Positions 54,101 to 64,000 of a stretch of 64,000 nt of DNA are shown piece after piece (positions within the stretch are counted from its first letter, which is position 1; every line of letters begins with the position of its first letter). The stretch spans positions 120,060,678 through 120,124,677 of the forward strand of contig NC_073307.1 in the NCBI RefSeq assembly GCF_027595985.1, read 5' to 3'. The DNA comes from Sorex araneus (Eukaryota > Chordata > Mammalia > Eulipotyphla > Soricidae). Both the position numbers and the translations under genes were made by a program. The notes beneath the pieces are model-generated. The model saw only the letters and a list, made by a program, of their open reading frames with translations. It was not told the origin of the DNA and did not search any database.

Positions 54101-57100
54101 TATATGATACTCAGTATACACACACATATATACACACACATATTTATGTATATACACATCTATCTATAACATATATAATTTATATATATAGAAAACTTCC
54201 TCTGCCAAAGAGTACAGGGGTTTAGCAAGTGGCAGATTTGTTTTCCAGCATCACATTATTGCTAAGCATCTCTGGTTGCAGCCCTGAGGGCCCCAAGCTC
54301 TGCTAGGTGTGGCCCTGGAGACTTCTGAGCACTGTCCTGAATAATCCCCAGCTCTGCAGGCCCTGAGCAGCATTGAACTCTCAGCCAGTTGGCCAGGTTG
54401 GTTGACTCACCAGGAGCACTGCTTGGGGAACTTCCCTCTCAAAAAACCAACACTCCCTTAATTAGAAAGTAGCACTGTCGTCCCATTGTTCATTGATTTG
54501 CTTGAGCGGGCACCAGTAACATCTCCATTGTGAGACTTGTTGTTACTGTTTTTGGCATATCGAATATGCCATGGGGAGCTTGCCAGGCTCTGCCATGTGG
54601 GCGAGATACTCTTGGTAGTTTGCTGGGCTCTCCAAGAAGGGCGGAGGAATCGAACATGGAATGGCCAAGTTCAAGGCAAGCACCCTACTCGCTGTGCTAT
54701 TGGATTAGAAAGTAATCACAGAAAAAATTCTTTTCCTCTTCCGAAAGCTCAGGCCCATTTTCCAGAGCACTTTAATCAATGCTTTGATGTATTGTAGGAC
54801 TTGACGGATGAACTTGTCCTTATTGATGTTGTGGAGGAAAAGCTGAAGGGCGAAATGATGGATCTGCAGCACGGCAGCCTTTTCCTTAATACTCGGAAGA
54901 TTACCTCTGGAAAAGGTCCATCTGTCTCTATTTTATAATTATAATTGTTGGAGATAAAAAAAATTAATGAGTTTTTAAAAAATTAATGAGTTTTACTGGA
55001 CCATTATCTATACATATTTAAAACGCACCCTCATTAGGACATATGCTTTATTTAGTTATTTAATGTGGGTGCTGGGGATTGAGCCCACGGCCTCACACGT
55101 GGAGTTCTCCCCTTGCCCTAGAACAGCTGGGCAGAGTCCTGGAGGCCCCCCACCCCTACCTGGTGGCCCTGCTGGTCCCCAGGGCCACAGAGGCTGAGCA
55201 GCACTGCATTTGTGGGCTCCTTGAGCATCATTTGGGAGGTCCCCTCCCTGGTGAAAAACAAAACAACTTGTCATTCTGTCATGCATGTCTAAAGATACAG
55301 TCTTGGTGTGTGTGGGACCCTCAAAAACAAGAACTAAACCTGGCAATGCAAGGCAGGCATCCTAGCCCCTCTCCTTAAAGAATTAAGGCATGTCGTGGAA
55401 ATCTTGGTCCAAATACTGTCTTTTTAATTTTTATTTTTAAGATTATGCTTTATCTGCAAACTCCAAACTCGTTATTGTGACAGCAGGAGCAAGGCAGCAG
55501 GAAGGAGAAACTCGCCTTTCTCTGGTCCAGCGTAATGTGAATATCATGAAATCAATCATTCCCTCTGTTGTCCAGCACAGTCCTCAGTGTAATATTCTTG
55601 TTGTTTCAAATCCAGGTGAGCATTTCCCCCCCAATTGAACCTCTGTTTAAAAGACCTCTCTATAACATTCTTATCAAAAAACTTACCGAGACACTTAGGT
55701 ACACTAGATGGACGTTTGTATGGATTTGGTTTGCATTCCCTGATGCTCAGTGATACTGAACAGCTTCTTATGTGTCTGTATATCTTTTTGGGGGAAGAAA
55801 TGTTAATTTAGTTCCTCTGCCATTTATTCTTTTTTGTTTGATTTTTTGGTGGTGCTGGGGCTCAAACCCAAGGCCTGATACATTCTGCCACTGTGATCTA
55901 CATCCACTGTATGCTTCTGCCCATTATTATTAATTTTTTTGCTATTGAATTATGTGACTTTGTTTAATATTTTGTATATATTCAGTTTGCTAATATTTAT
56001 TTATTGGTTTGGCTTTTGAGGTCACAGCCGGCGATGCTCAGGGGTTACTTTTGACTCTGCACTCAGAAATTACTCCTGACAGTGCTCGGGGGACAAGATG
56101 GGATGCTGGGAATCGAACCTGGGTCAGCTGCCTGCAAAGCAAGTGCCCCTCCCTGCTGTGCTATGGCTCCAGCCTTAATTTGCTGATATTTAGTTGAGAA
56201 TTGTTTGTTTGTTTTGGGGTCACACCCAACTGTGCTCAGGGCTTCTGGCTCTGCATTAAGGAATTACTCCTGGCTCTGCTCAGAGGACCATCTGGGATGC
56301 TGGGTATGGAACATGGGTCATAAAACATCCCCTGCTGGCCAAGAGAGTCTCCTCTGTGTGTGGTCATTATGCAGACAGATGACCCATGCCTAATCTCTGG
56401 AATTAGTGGAGTAATGAATCCAGGGCTCTGCTTCAGAGTTTTCCTCTGTGGACTGGATGAATGCTCTCTGCTCTTTGGGCTGTGTCTCTAGGACTCCTTG
56501 CACAGTGCTGAGTGCTTACTTGTCTTGCCTCCACCCGTCTTATGGGAAAGGCATAATCTTTGCCCAGGGAGTATGATGTTTCCTGTGAATTTTCTTGCAC
56601 AGTAGTGAAGAGGTTTTTGTTTTTTCTTTTAATGACTGTGAGACACAGTTACAAAGTTTTTATGTTTGACTTTCATTCATACAATGATCCCTCCCCCAGT
56701 GTACATCTTCCACCACCAATGTCCCCAGTATTCCCCACCCCCCATCACACCCCTTCCCCTGCCTCTATGGCAGACAATTTCCCTCTTATTCTTTCTCTAC
56801 TTTTGGGCATTATGGTTTGCAACTCAGACACTGAGAGGCCATCATGTTAGGTCCTTTATGTGAAGAGTTGTTTTTAAATCATGAGTAGATTTTGAATTTT
56901 TTCACCTTCTTCCCTGCATCTATTGATTGTTTTATTGTTATATAGTGACTTTGTCTTTATTTTTTTTAATTTTTATTGAATCACCATGTGGAAAGTTATA
57001 AAGTTCTCAGGTTTATGTCTCAGTTATACAATATTCAAACACCCATCCATTCACCAATGCCCATATTCCACCACCAAAAACCCCAGTATACCCCCCGCCC

Positions 57101-60100
57101 CCGTCCCCCCCATCCCCAACTGTATAACTGATGAATTTCACTTCATTTTCTCTTTACCTTGATTACGTTCCATATTTCAACACAAAACTCACTATTGTTG
57201 CTGGAGTTTCCCCCCAAGAAAGACAGCCCTACTACCAAGGAAGCATTTGATAATTAGTTTTCCATTAAAAGACTGTATGTTGGGGCTGGAGTGATAGCAC
57301 AGCGGGTAGGGCGTTTGCCTTGCATGTGGCAGACCCGGGTTGGATTCCCAGCATCCCATATGGTCCCCTAAGCACCGCCAGGGGAAATTCCTGAGTGTAC
57401 AGCCAGGAGTTACTCCTGTGCATCATCAGGTGTGACCCAAAAAGAGAAAAAAAAAGATTGTATGTTTTCAGTTTTTTGAAAAGGAGTTGTCCCAGTCCCG
57501 CATCCCGGAGCCATGTTAGTTGCTGTTCAGTGTCACCGGGGCTCCATCTGGAGAGGGTGTGGTGGCTGCACCTCCTCCGTCTGGATCCCCGGTGTTGCTG
57601 GCCCCGTCTCGGGTCCGGAGCATTCTCCGGCCGCGTTGCTCACCAGAACGCCCGGCTTCTTCTCTGTTGAATGTGGCAAGATGGCGCCGAGGGTGGGTCC
57701 AGGGCATGACTTCCGGCGGCCGGGGCCACCTGGAAGCTGGGCTGGTGCTGCCCCACTCCAGTGCCCATCCCCCGCGGTTCGGAGTTGTCCCAGTCCCGCA
57801 TCCCGGAGCCGTGTTAGTTGCTGCTCAGTATCGCCAGGGCTCCATCTGGAGAGGGTGATGGCTTTGTCTTTAGTAATAAGTTTTGGATTAGTCTAACTTT
57901 CCATTAAGACAAAACACAGGTGCTAAATTTGCCATGCTAGCCATTTGAATTCTGTAATTCATTGGTATTAAGAACATTGTACTTGGGGGCTAGAGCATTA
58001 GTACAGTGGGTTGAGATAGCACAGACAGTTACATTTGCCTTACATGTGACCAAGCTGAGTTTGATTCCTGGCATCCCACATGCTCCCCTGAGCACCGCCA
58101 GAAGTGATTCCTGAATGAAAAGCCAGGAATAAGCCCTGGGTGCCCCTGGGTGTGCCTCAAAAAACCAAAATATAAATAGTGTTTTATTTACGCAAATGCC
58201 ACTAGATTGTATGGTGCCAAAACTTTTCCATTATCCTAAATGAAAAAACCTCACTTGATTATTTTATTGTTTTTTGTTTTTTTGGCCACAACTGACAGCA
58301 CTCGGAGGCTACTCCTGGCTCTGTGCTTAGGGATCAATCCTGGTGGGGCTCAGGGAACCATATGGGGTGCTGAGGATCAAACCACATTGGCTGCATGAAA
58401 GGCAAGCCCCCTACCCTCTGTTCTATTGCTTTGGCTCTGTCTGCTTGACTTTTTGGGTCACACCCAGTGATGCTCAGGTATTGCTCGTGGCTCTGCACTC
58501 AGGAGTTACTCCTGGCAGTGTTTGGGGGACCATATGGGATGCTGTGATCAAACCCGGGTTGGCGGTGTGCAAGGCAAACACCCTACCTGCTGTACTATCG
58601 TTTCGGCCCCGTCTGCCTTCTTGACTTTTAATTAAAAAATTCTGGAAAGTTTATTCTTTGTTACATGGCACGAAAGTCTTTGTTCCATTTACTTAGTGAT
58701 CAGCTAATGATTGGACAGAACTTTTTTAAATCTCTTTTTGGTTCACACCCGGCGATGCATAGGGGTTACTCCTGGCTCTGCACTCAAGAATTACTCCTGC
58801 TCCTGGCAGTGCTCGGGAGACCATATGGGATGCAAATGCCCTATTTGCTGTGCTATCACTCCAGCCCCTGAACAGAACTTTTTAAAATATCTATAACCAA
58901 AAAGGTATCTCTCATTCTCTGCTAAAGGGAACTGTGTGCTATTGTGACAGTCGCCCTCAACATTTAGGCTGGAAGCTTTTATTTTCGGCTTCCACAGAGT
59001 CTGAGTATCAGATCGAGCTAAGCTTCACAGTTGTCTCATGTTTTTCCTGAGCGTGTACAGTTCTGCACACAGTCTTGGGTATACTATCTATGTATACCCA
59101 AGTATAAAAGTTCATCACATAAAAGTTCATCTATGTGAACTTTTTAGTACGGCATGCTGACACCTTAGATGAGGCTGTAATGAGGATGGAGTGCTGAAAT
59201 CTAGACTATCATAAAGAGGCTGAGTTAGCTGATTATTGGATGTACGGACAGCGCACTTATTATCTCAAAGGAAGATTTTTGTTTTTGCTGTCTAAAAAAT
59301 CTGAAGGTGGATAATTTAACTTCTTAATTTAAGCCCGCTTCTTTGTTGCTTTTATTTTCTCTGAACTCTGCAATGTTCTAAGATTTGTTTCAAATTTTTC
59401 TAATTTTTAAATTTTTTTCTAATTTGTTTCTAAGATTACCTATATATCCAAAAATAATAAATGATAAATAATAAATTATCCAAAAATAATAAATTATAAC
59501 AAGAAATTATTCTTCATAGTGGATGTGTTGACATATGTGGTCTGGAAAATAAGTGGACTTCCTGTGGCTCATGTGATTGGAAGTGGTTGTAATCTAGACT
59601 CTGCCCGCTTCCGTTACCTAATTGGAGAGAAGTTGGGCATCCATCCGACCAGCTGCCATGGTTGGGTTCTTGGAGAACATGGCGATTCCAGTGGTAAGTA
59701 TAGTCACAATATCACTATATACTTCTTATCTCTATTTGTAATAATTTTCTTATTTTTTCAATTAAAATAATTTTTTTTGTCCTTGGGCCACACCCCAAAA
59801 TGCTCATGGTTTACTTCTGGCTACGCATTCAGGAATTACTCCTCGCAGTGCTTAGGGGACCATATGGGATGCTGCAAATTGAACCCAGTTGGCTGTGTGC
59901 AAGGCAAGTGTCCTACTCACTGTACTATTGCTCCAGCCATGTACCGATGCTGAGTTTCTTTAAAGTCTTTAAAGTCTGTTTCTTCTTTTAAATTTCAGTG
60001 CCCTGCACACAAATATAAATAAATTACACTATATATTTTCAACATTTTATGATTTTATTTTCCATGTTTTCATCTTCCCCCCTCACACATCATTTGAACC

Positions 60101-63100
60101 TTTCTTTTATATCTGATGTAAAGTAGTAGCCCAACTTTATATAAAAATTTACTAAAAACAGCTAAATGTATACAGGGAAGAATTTATTAACATATATGTA
60201 ACATATATGTTTGGGGCACTTCCAGAGGTGCTCAGGGTTTACTCCTGGCTCTGCTCTGAGATCACTCCTGGTGGATCTCAGAGGACCATATGCGGGTGCC
60301 TGGAATTGACCCACATTGGCCTTGTGTGGGTCCAGATCCCTCCCCTCTGTACTATTTATTTGGCCCCCTGATAAATGTTTTTCAATTGAGTTAACATTGA
60401 CTTAAAAACTCTCTAGGTTTTGGGCGTATAGTTTCTCATCATAAGGTATTTTCTTCTAGTGCCCATATGGAGTGGTGTGAATATTGCTGGTGTTCCTCTC
60501 AAGCTTCTGAACCCCCAACTAGGAACTGATTCAGATAAAGAGAAATGGAAACACGTCCATAAACAAGTTGTTCAAAGGTAATAGTGCTCATTCAATTCAT
60601 TATTTTTTTTAATGGGGAGTGGCTGGAGTGGTCGTACAACGGGTGGGTGTTTGCCTTGCACGCAGATGATCTGAGTTTGATCCCTGTCAGTCCATGCAGT
60701 CCCCTTAGCACCAACTGGAGTATTTCCTGAGTGCTAAGTCAAGAGTAACCCCTGAGCAGCACTAGTTGTGGCCCAAAACAAACAAAAAAAAATTGGGGTC
60801 TCTCTCCCAGTTGAGCTCAAGGGCTCAGGAACTGAGGTAAGTAAAGGTAGTTGAGGCCAGGATCTCCCTTGTCCTCATTCAGTATTTTGTTTCTGTGTTT
60901 TTGGAGGACCACATCCAGTGGTTCTCAGGCCTTATTCCTGGCTCTGTTCTCAGGGACCAGTCCTGGCTTAGGGGACTGTAAATGGTGCTGGAGAGCAAAC
61001 CCCAGTCAGGTGCATGCAAGGCAAGATCCCGACCTGCTGTACTAGCTCTTCTGCTCACTCATTCCATTTTTTTTGTAATATATATGACATTTTAAAAAAT
61101 GGGTTATTTAACAGCTTACTCTGTTAAACTGGGGGATCTAGAAGAAATAGTCAGATTCCTAGCAGTATATAATCTCCCAAAACAGAATGAGAAAGAAAGA
61201 GAAAGCCTTAACAGGACAAACACATGCAAGGAAATTGAAACAGGAGTTAAGAATCTCCCCAAGAATTAAAACCCTGGTCCATATGGGTTTATGGGTGAGT
61301 TTTATCAAACCTTCAGTGAAGACTTACTGCCATTTATCTTTAAGCACTTCCAATATATCAAAGAAGTGGGATTCTTCCTAACATCATCTACAAAGCTAAC
61401 TTTACATTGATACTCAAAGCTGACAGAAATACTACCCAAAAAAAAAGGAAAATATTTTCTATATCTGTCCTTCTCCTTCTGACTCATTTTATTCAGCATG
61501 ATACTTTTCATGTCCATTCACTTGCAAGCAAATTTCATGACTTCATTTTTCCTGGTGGCTGGTAGTATCCATTATGTAGATGTACCGTAGGACCAGGAGT
61601 ATGGTTGGAAGTCTGCCACAAGTATTTTGGGGTAAGGGGGGTGGAGAGGAGTTAGGATATAGAAGGGACCACTATGAATGGAAGACAGGTTCTAACAACA
61701 TAAGATGTGCCATCTATATACTGATCTAAGGTACCATCTAGAAGATAAATCCCTGCATTTATAACTGCAGAAAAATATTGGTTCTGAGCTTTTATAGTTT
61801 TTTATAGCTGTTAGTATCTTGAGGAAGGTTCTTTTACCCTTTTTTGAGCTCTATATCATAAATGAGTGTTGGATCTCTCTGAATCAAGAGATATGATCAT
61901 ATGATTTTTATCTTTCCTTTTACCAATGTGGTGTATCATGTTTATTGATTTGCATATATTAAGCCATCCTTACATCCCTGGCATGGACTCCACTTGATCA
62001 TGGTGTGTGAGTTTTTGACAAGGCATTGGATTGTTTGTAAGATTTAGTTGAGAATATTTGCATCAATGTTTATCAAGGAGATCGGTCTGAAAATTTATTT
62101 TTTTATTTTTTGTTTTGGTTGTTAATTAGTTTTTAATTGAATCACCATGAGATGCTCTTCTACAAAGTTGTACATGATTGGGTTTAGTCATACCATGTTA
62201 CAACACTCATCCCTTGACCATTATATATTTTCCACCACCAGTGACATCAGTTACCCACCCCCTGTTCCCCACCTGCCTCTATGGCAGGCACTTCTTTCTC
62301 TCTCCTCTCTCTCCTCTATCCTCTCTCTCTCTCTCCTGTCTCTCTTTCCTTTTGGGCTTGCATTACAGATACTGAAAGGTTATCATGCATAACCTCTTAC
62401 CTACTTTCAGCACTCAGTTCTTTTCCAGAGTGATCATTTCCAACTATCATTGTCATGAAGTTGTTCACAGTAATTGTTTCCATTCAATATTTCAACACCA
62501 ATCCCACCATCGTGACACCTTCCCACCACCATTATTTCAAATTTTTCTACCACCACCCAAGCCTGCTCCGTAGGCAGATGCTAAATGATTTATTTTGTAT
62601 TGCTTGTTATGAATAGTATGAAATGTCGTGCAGTCGTGAAAACAGCCACACACTCCTGGAATTCTAAAATTTTTAAATATTATGGAGGCCTCTCTGCAAC
62701 GTTCTGCTCTCTTTCAAGATTCATTTGTCCTAAATAATTATTTTTATAAGGAATTTATGAATAATTTCCAGAACAGAACCCTGAGGATTTTTTTTTTTTT
62801 GCTTTTTGGGTCATACCTGGAGACGCACAGGGGTTACTCCTGGCTCTGCACTCAGGAACTACCCCTGGTGGTGCTCAGGGGACCATATGGGTTGCTGGGA
62901 ATCAAACCTGGGTTTGCTGCATGCAAAGCAAATGCCCTACACGCTATGCTATTGCTCCAGCCCCCCTGAGGAATTTTTAATAGAGTAGCACTGATGTATA
63001 GGTTGAATGAATGTTTTCTCTGATTAAGCATTCGATGAATTTGGTTTTCTTATTTTCACCATCGTAGTGCCTATGAGGTCATCAGGCTGAAGGGGTACAC

Positions 63101-63191
63101 CTCGTGGGCCATTGGACTGTCTGTGGCAGATATGTCAGCAACGATTTTAAAAAACCTTAGGCGAGTACACCCCGTTTCCACTATGATTAAG
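51021..63191 (+). CDS. LDHC: L-lactate dehydrogenase C, testis isozyme, 6 of 7 coding exons (3' end outside window)
   Basis: Germ-cell isozyme that interconverts pyruvate and lactate to support sperm glycolysis. Coding exons are 51021-51146, 54798-54915, 55442-55615, 59520-59693, 60460-60577 and 63068-63191: 834 nt, 278 of an expected 332 codons, with the same sizes and phases as LDHA. GSGAVG (27-32), Arg106 in [11 protein letters not shown], Asn138, Asp166/Arg169, His193 in GEHGDSS and Thr248 in GYTSW are all intact. LDHC-like features are MASVKEQLI, the KITSGK end of exon 2, [13 protein letters not shown] and ISGLPV. Its position directly downstream of LDHA fits the mammalian order LDHA-LDHC. 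LDHAL6A is less likely because that gene is a near-intronless retrocopy type. The exon for residues 279-332 should lie just beyond 64000. Confidence 0.95.
51155..51560. other. LDHC first coding-region intron, unique start
   Basis: AT-rich, no repeat recognised. Confidence 0.5.
51566..51757 (-). repeat. SOR-A SINE with (ATT)n tail
   Basis: ATT run 51566-51592 stands for the A-tail; AAATTATTATT flanks both ends. Confidence 0.87.
51920..52078 (+). repeat. SOR-A SINE
   Basis: B-box segment shortened (CTGGGTCCCTGGCATCCC). Confidence 0.88.
52205..52798 (+). repeat. Two old SOR-A SINEs separated by unique AT-rich DNA
   Basis: 52205-52395 (very diverged) and 52622-52798 (clearer). About 220 bases between them show nothing. 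Confidence 0.65.
52985..53229 (+). repeat. SOR-B SINE, full length
   Basis: Duplication ATACAGTTG at 52976-52984 and 53230-53238. Intact A and B boxes; ends GATGACAGTGACAG. Confidence 0.95.
53250..53390 (-). mobile_element. L1 3'-end remnant
   Basis: CCCTCCACCAATATCCCCAG resembles the antisense G-rich L1 3'UTR. Poorly bounded. Confidence 0.45.
53520..53653 (-). repeat. SOR-A SINE lacking its 3' end
   Basis: Missing tail and last body segment, yet flanked by CTTCTA(T/C)AGCAA. Confidence 0.9.
53697..54072 (+). repeat. Two SOR-A SINEs
   Basis: 53697-53865 is clear; 53925-54072 is older. Confidence 0.85.
54105..54190. repeat. (TATACACA)n AT-rich repeat
   Basis: Mixed TA/CA dinucleotide tract. 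Confidence 0.85.
54202..54420 (+). repeat. SOR-A-related SINE, very old
   Basis: AGAGTACAGGGGTTTAGC head and scattered CTCTGCTAGGTGTGGCCC. Confidence 0.45.
54472..54703 (-). repeat. SOR-B SINE, slightly 5'-truncated
   Basis: Duplication ATTAGAAAGTA at 54461-54471 and 54704-54714, only about 85 bases before LDHC coding exon 2. Confidence 0.95.
54798..54915 (+). CDS. LDHC: LDHC coding exon 2 (residues 43-81)
   Basis: Acceptor ATTGTAG, donor GGTCCAT (a weak donor, yet at the exact conserved position). Encodes [11 protein letters not shown] and [12 protein letters not shown]. Confidence 0.94.
55060..55375 (-). repeat. Old antisense SINE material
   Basis: GGTGCTGGGGATTGAGCCC and CAATGCAAGGCAGGCATCC are SINE-like. 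Poorly resolved, probably two remnants. Confidence 0.4.
55442..55615 (+). CDS. LDHC: LDHC coding exon 3 (residues 82-139)
   Basis: Acceptor TATTTTTAAG, donor GGTGAGC, 174 nt. Mobile-loop Arg106 and terminal VVSNP present. Confidence 0.95.
55845..56325 (-). repeat. Cluster of three SOR-A SINEs
   Basis: 55845-55915 (head scrap), 56005-56175 (good) and 56208-56325 (shortened). Confidence 0.82.
56330..56620. other. LDHC intron, unassigned
   Basis: No features recognised. Confidence 0.45.
56625..56850 (-). mobile_element. L1 3' end, antisense
   Basis: CATCTTCCACCACCAATGTCC and TTGCAACTCAGACACTGAGAGG match the reverse of the 3'UTR seen at 43543-44289. Confidence 0.85.
56960..57858 (-). mobile_element. 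Composite L1-type retroelement with GC-rich repeated 5' domain
   Basis: 14-bp duplication TG(A/G)CTTTGTCTTTA (56946-56959, 57859-57872) bounds a minus-strand unit. Its 3' part (56960-57265) is an L1 3' end; its 5' part (57483-57858) is CpG-rich with a 77-bp sequence at 57483-57559 and 57781-57857, five mismatches by eye. The spacing of 298 bp looks like one and a fraction 5'UTR monomers. No ORF1 or ORF2. A SOR-A later inserted at 57280-57460. Confidence 0.8.
57280..57460 (+). repeat. SOR-A SINE nested in the composite element
   Basis: Duplication AAGA(C/T)TGTATGTT. Confidence 0.94.
57986..58165 (+). repeat. SOR-A SINE with partial head duplication
   Basis: TAGTACAGTGGG and TAGCACAGACAG are two A-box-like segments in a row. 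Confidence 0.82.
58270..58610 (-). repeat. Two SOR-A SINEs
   Basis: 58270-58437 and 58450-58610; TCTGCTTGACTTTT / TCTTGACTTTT frame the second. Confidence 0.88.
58730..58867 (-). repeat. SOR-A SINE, B-box region deleted
   Basis: CATATGGGATGCAAATGCCC skips the head centre; CTCCTG is duplicated in the body. Confidence 0.9.
58870..59515. other. LDHC intron 4 end, unique AT-rich
   Basis: Contains short AAATAATAAAT repeats near 59450-59490; nothing else. Confidence 0.5.
59520..59693 (+). CDS. LDHC: LDHC coding exon 4 (residues 140-197, catalytic)
   Basis: Acceptor TTCATAG, donor GGTAAGT, 174 nt. Carries [15 protein letters not shown] and the His193 motif. Confidence 0.95.
59770..59938 (-). repeat. 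SOR-A SINE
   Basis: CTTGGGCCACACCCCAAAATGC to TATTGCTCCAGCC. Confidence 0.9.
60208..60367 (-). repeat. SOR-A SINE, diverged
   Basis: TTTGGGGCACTTCCAGAGGTGC; no T-tail. Confidence 0.75.
60460..60577 (+). CDS. LDHC: LDHC coding exon 5 (residues 198-236)
   Basis: Acceptor TTCTTCTAG, donor GGTAATA, 118 nt. Reads [15 protein letters not shown] and [13 protein letters not shown]. Confidence 0.95.
60618..60790 (+). repeat. SOR-A SINE
   Basis: Begins 40 bases after LDHC coding exon 5. Confidence 0.85.
60888..61055 (-). repeat. SOR-A SINE, diverged
   Basis: GACCACATCCAGTGGTTCTC to TACTAGCTCTTCTGC. Confidence 0.78.
61110..61450 (+). mobile_element. L1 ORF2 fragment, sense
   Basis: Corresponds to the segment just before the reverse-transcriptase core: ACCCTGGTCCATATGGGTTT and TTTATCAAACCTTCAGTGAA match the conserved PDG...FY(Q/K)TF coding region. 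Frames are broken. Confidence 0.82.
61455..62095 (-). mobile_element. L1 ORF2 fragments, antisense
   Basis: 61455-61600 is the reverse of the ORF2 C-terminus and 61780-62095 the reverse of the RT region (ACTTGATCATGG, GCATCAATGTTTATCAAGG). The 180 bases between are unclear. Confidence 0.8.
62110..62560 (-). mobile_element. L1 3' end, antisense
   Basis: TTTTAATTGAATCACCATGAG tail and TATTTTCCACCACCAGTGAC. A (CT)n-rich stretch lies at 62293-62348. Confidence 0.85.
62788..62962 (-). repeat. SOR-A SINE
   Basis: Duplication CCCTGAGGA; about 105 bases before LDHC coding exon 6. Confidence 0.94.
63068..63191 (+). CDS. LDHC: LDHC coding exon 6 (residues 237-278)
   Basis: Acceptor CATCGTAG, donor GGTAGGC, 124 nt. 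Contains [14 protein letters not shown] and [11 protein letters not shown]. Last coding exon in the window. Confidence 0.95.
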
Positions 63192-63310
63192 GTAGGCTTG
63201 AGCTAAACCTTGGTTTATTGTTCGTTAATGTTTGTTCGGTCCCTCAACATTGTACCCAGTGTTTAAGGATGTAATGGTGACCCAGTAAAACACACTGTGA
63301 TGTCATGGGG

Positions 63311-63558
63311 TTAAAGAGCGAAAGCACATCGGGTAGGGCATTTACCTTGCACGCAGCCAACCCAGGTTCGATTTCTCCGTCCCTCTCGGAAAGCCCGGCA
63401 AGCTATCGAGATTATCTCACTGGCATGGCAGAGCCTGGCAAACTACCTGTGGCATACTTGATATGCCAAAAACAGTAACAACAAGTCTTATAATGGAGAC
63501 GTTACTGGTGCCCGCTTGAGTAAATCGATGAGCAACAGGATGACAGTGATACAGTGAT
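63311..63558 (+). repeat. SOR-B SINE, full length
   Basis: Head GGGTTAAAGAGCGAAAGCAC, B box GGTTCGATTTC, end GATGACAGTGATACAGTG. Confidence 0.93.
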
Positions 63559-63564
63559 TATCCA

Positions 63565-64000
63565 AGTAAATATATAATGACGGTGTGCCAAGTGCTTGGA
63601 GGGAACTATGGAGTGCTAAGAGTACAACAAGATGGGCAGGGGGCTGCTCCGGGTGGGGGCCATTGGTGGTGTGCTTAGGGAAGACACCGCGAAAGTGAAA
63701 GGAATCATGAGTAGGGATAAGTTCAGAGCTCCAGAGAAATGGATTTGGAAAGCTGGGGGAACACATGGCCAGTGGGTATTGGAGGCAGCTGCAAGCCAAG
63801 AGCACATGAGATGCTGGAAGAGGAGACGCTGGAAGGGCCGGGAAGGCAAAGGCCAGGCCTTAGAAGGAAGAGCACTGAGAGCAGCAGGAGGAGCACTGCC
63901 CACTGTGGAAGAGCAAAGGAGGTGGAGGAACATGTGCAAACTCTCATCGGCTCATCTCTGTTTCCTTGGCTCATCTCTCATTCCGTCAGCTTCAGTCTCA
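63565..64000. other. LDHC last intron, unique
   Basis: Purine-rich in the middle (63790-63930). The final coding exon is not reached. Confidence 0.5.

Noticed and set aside
57483-57857. Direct repeats considered as a CRISPR-like or satellite array
   Set aside because: Only two units, eukaryotic context, and both lie inside one retroelement bounded by target duplications.
51021-63191. LDHC as a pseudogene or retrocopy
   Set aside because: All six exons have conserved size, phase, splice sites and catalytic residues, with no frame break.

Overview
This is a mammalian genomic window with two neighbouring lactate dehydrogenase genes in the same orientation: a complete LDHA (muscle/housekeeping isozyme, exons from about 30.9 to 45.0 kb) and an LDHC (testis isozyme) that lacks its last coding exon at the right edge. 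Their order and strand match the conserved mammalian block GTF2H1 - LDHA - LDHC. The repeats point to a shrew (Soricidae, Sorex-like). Over 100 copies of a tRNA-derived SINE cover the window. The copies carry an A box (TAGCACAGCGG) and a B box (GGTTCGATTCC), and the family looks like the shrew SOR element. The species call rests on recognising this SINE, not on a database search.

Layout. 1-30.7 kb is intergenic: possibly the 3' flank of the upstream gene at the very start, then SINEs, truncated L1 3' ends, one well-bounded solo LTR (13450-13983), one candidate LTR (10132-10729) and microsatellites. 30.7-31.4 kb is the LDHA CpG-island promoter with conserved hypoxia/E-box, CRE and TATA-like motifs and non-coding exon 1. 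A second GC-rich region near 32.5 kb precedes an alternative coding first exon (32810-32917) that would extend LDHA at its N-terminus. 33.1-45.05 kb holds LDHA coding exons and 3'UTR. 45.05-50.4 kb is repeat-rich intergenic DNA with an inverted duplication. 50.4-51.0 kb is the LDHC promoter region with CRE-type motifs. LDHC coding exons 1-6 run from 51021 to 63191.

Both LDH genes keep the family's coding exon sizes (126, 118, 174, 174, 118, 124 and, for LDHA, 165 nt). They have canonical splice sites, no frame breaks and all catalytic residues, so both appear functional. Each encodes an enzyme that interconverts pyruvate and lactate with NAD(H): LDHA in general glycolysis, LDHC in male germ cells.

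Naming used below. SOR-A is the SINE with an A-rich tail: tRNA head, then a body starting 'CAGCATCCCATATGG' and ending 'GTGTGACCCAAAAAG'. SOR-B is a second SINE with the same tRNA head but a different body ('GAGAGCCCGGCAAGCTACC ... GATATGCCAAAAACAG') and a short ACAGTGCT-type tail instead of poly(A). L1 means LINE-1 fragments. Repeat edges are by eye and accurate to about 5-15 bases unless direct repeats are given. The most notable non-gene features are the SOR-A/SOR-B pair, a composite retroelement with a GC-rich 5' domain in an LDHC intron (56960-57858), the mosaic inverted duplication at 46.2-47.4 kb, and the lengthened alternative LDHA exon.
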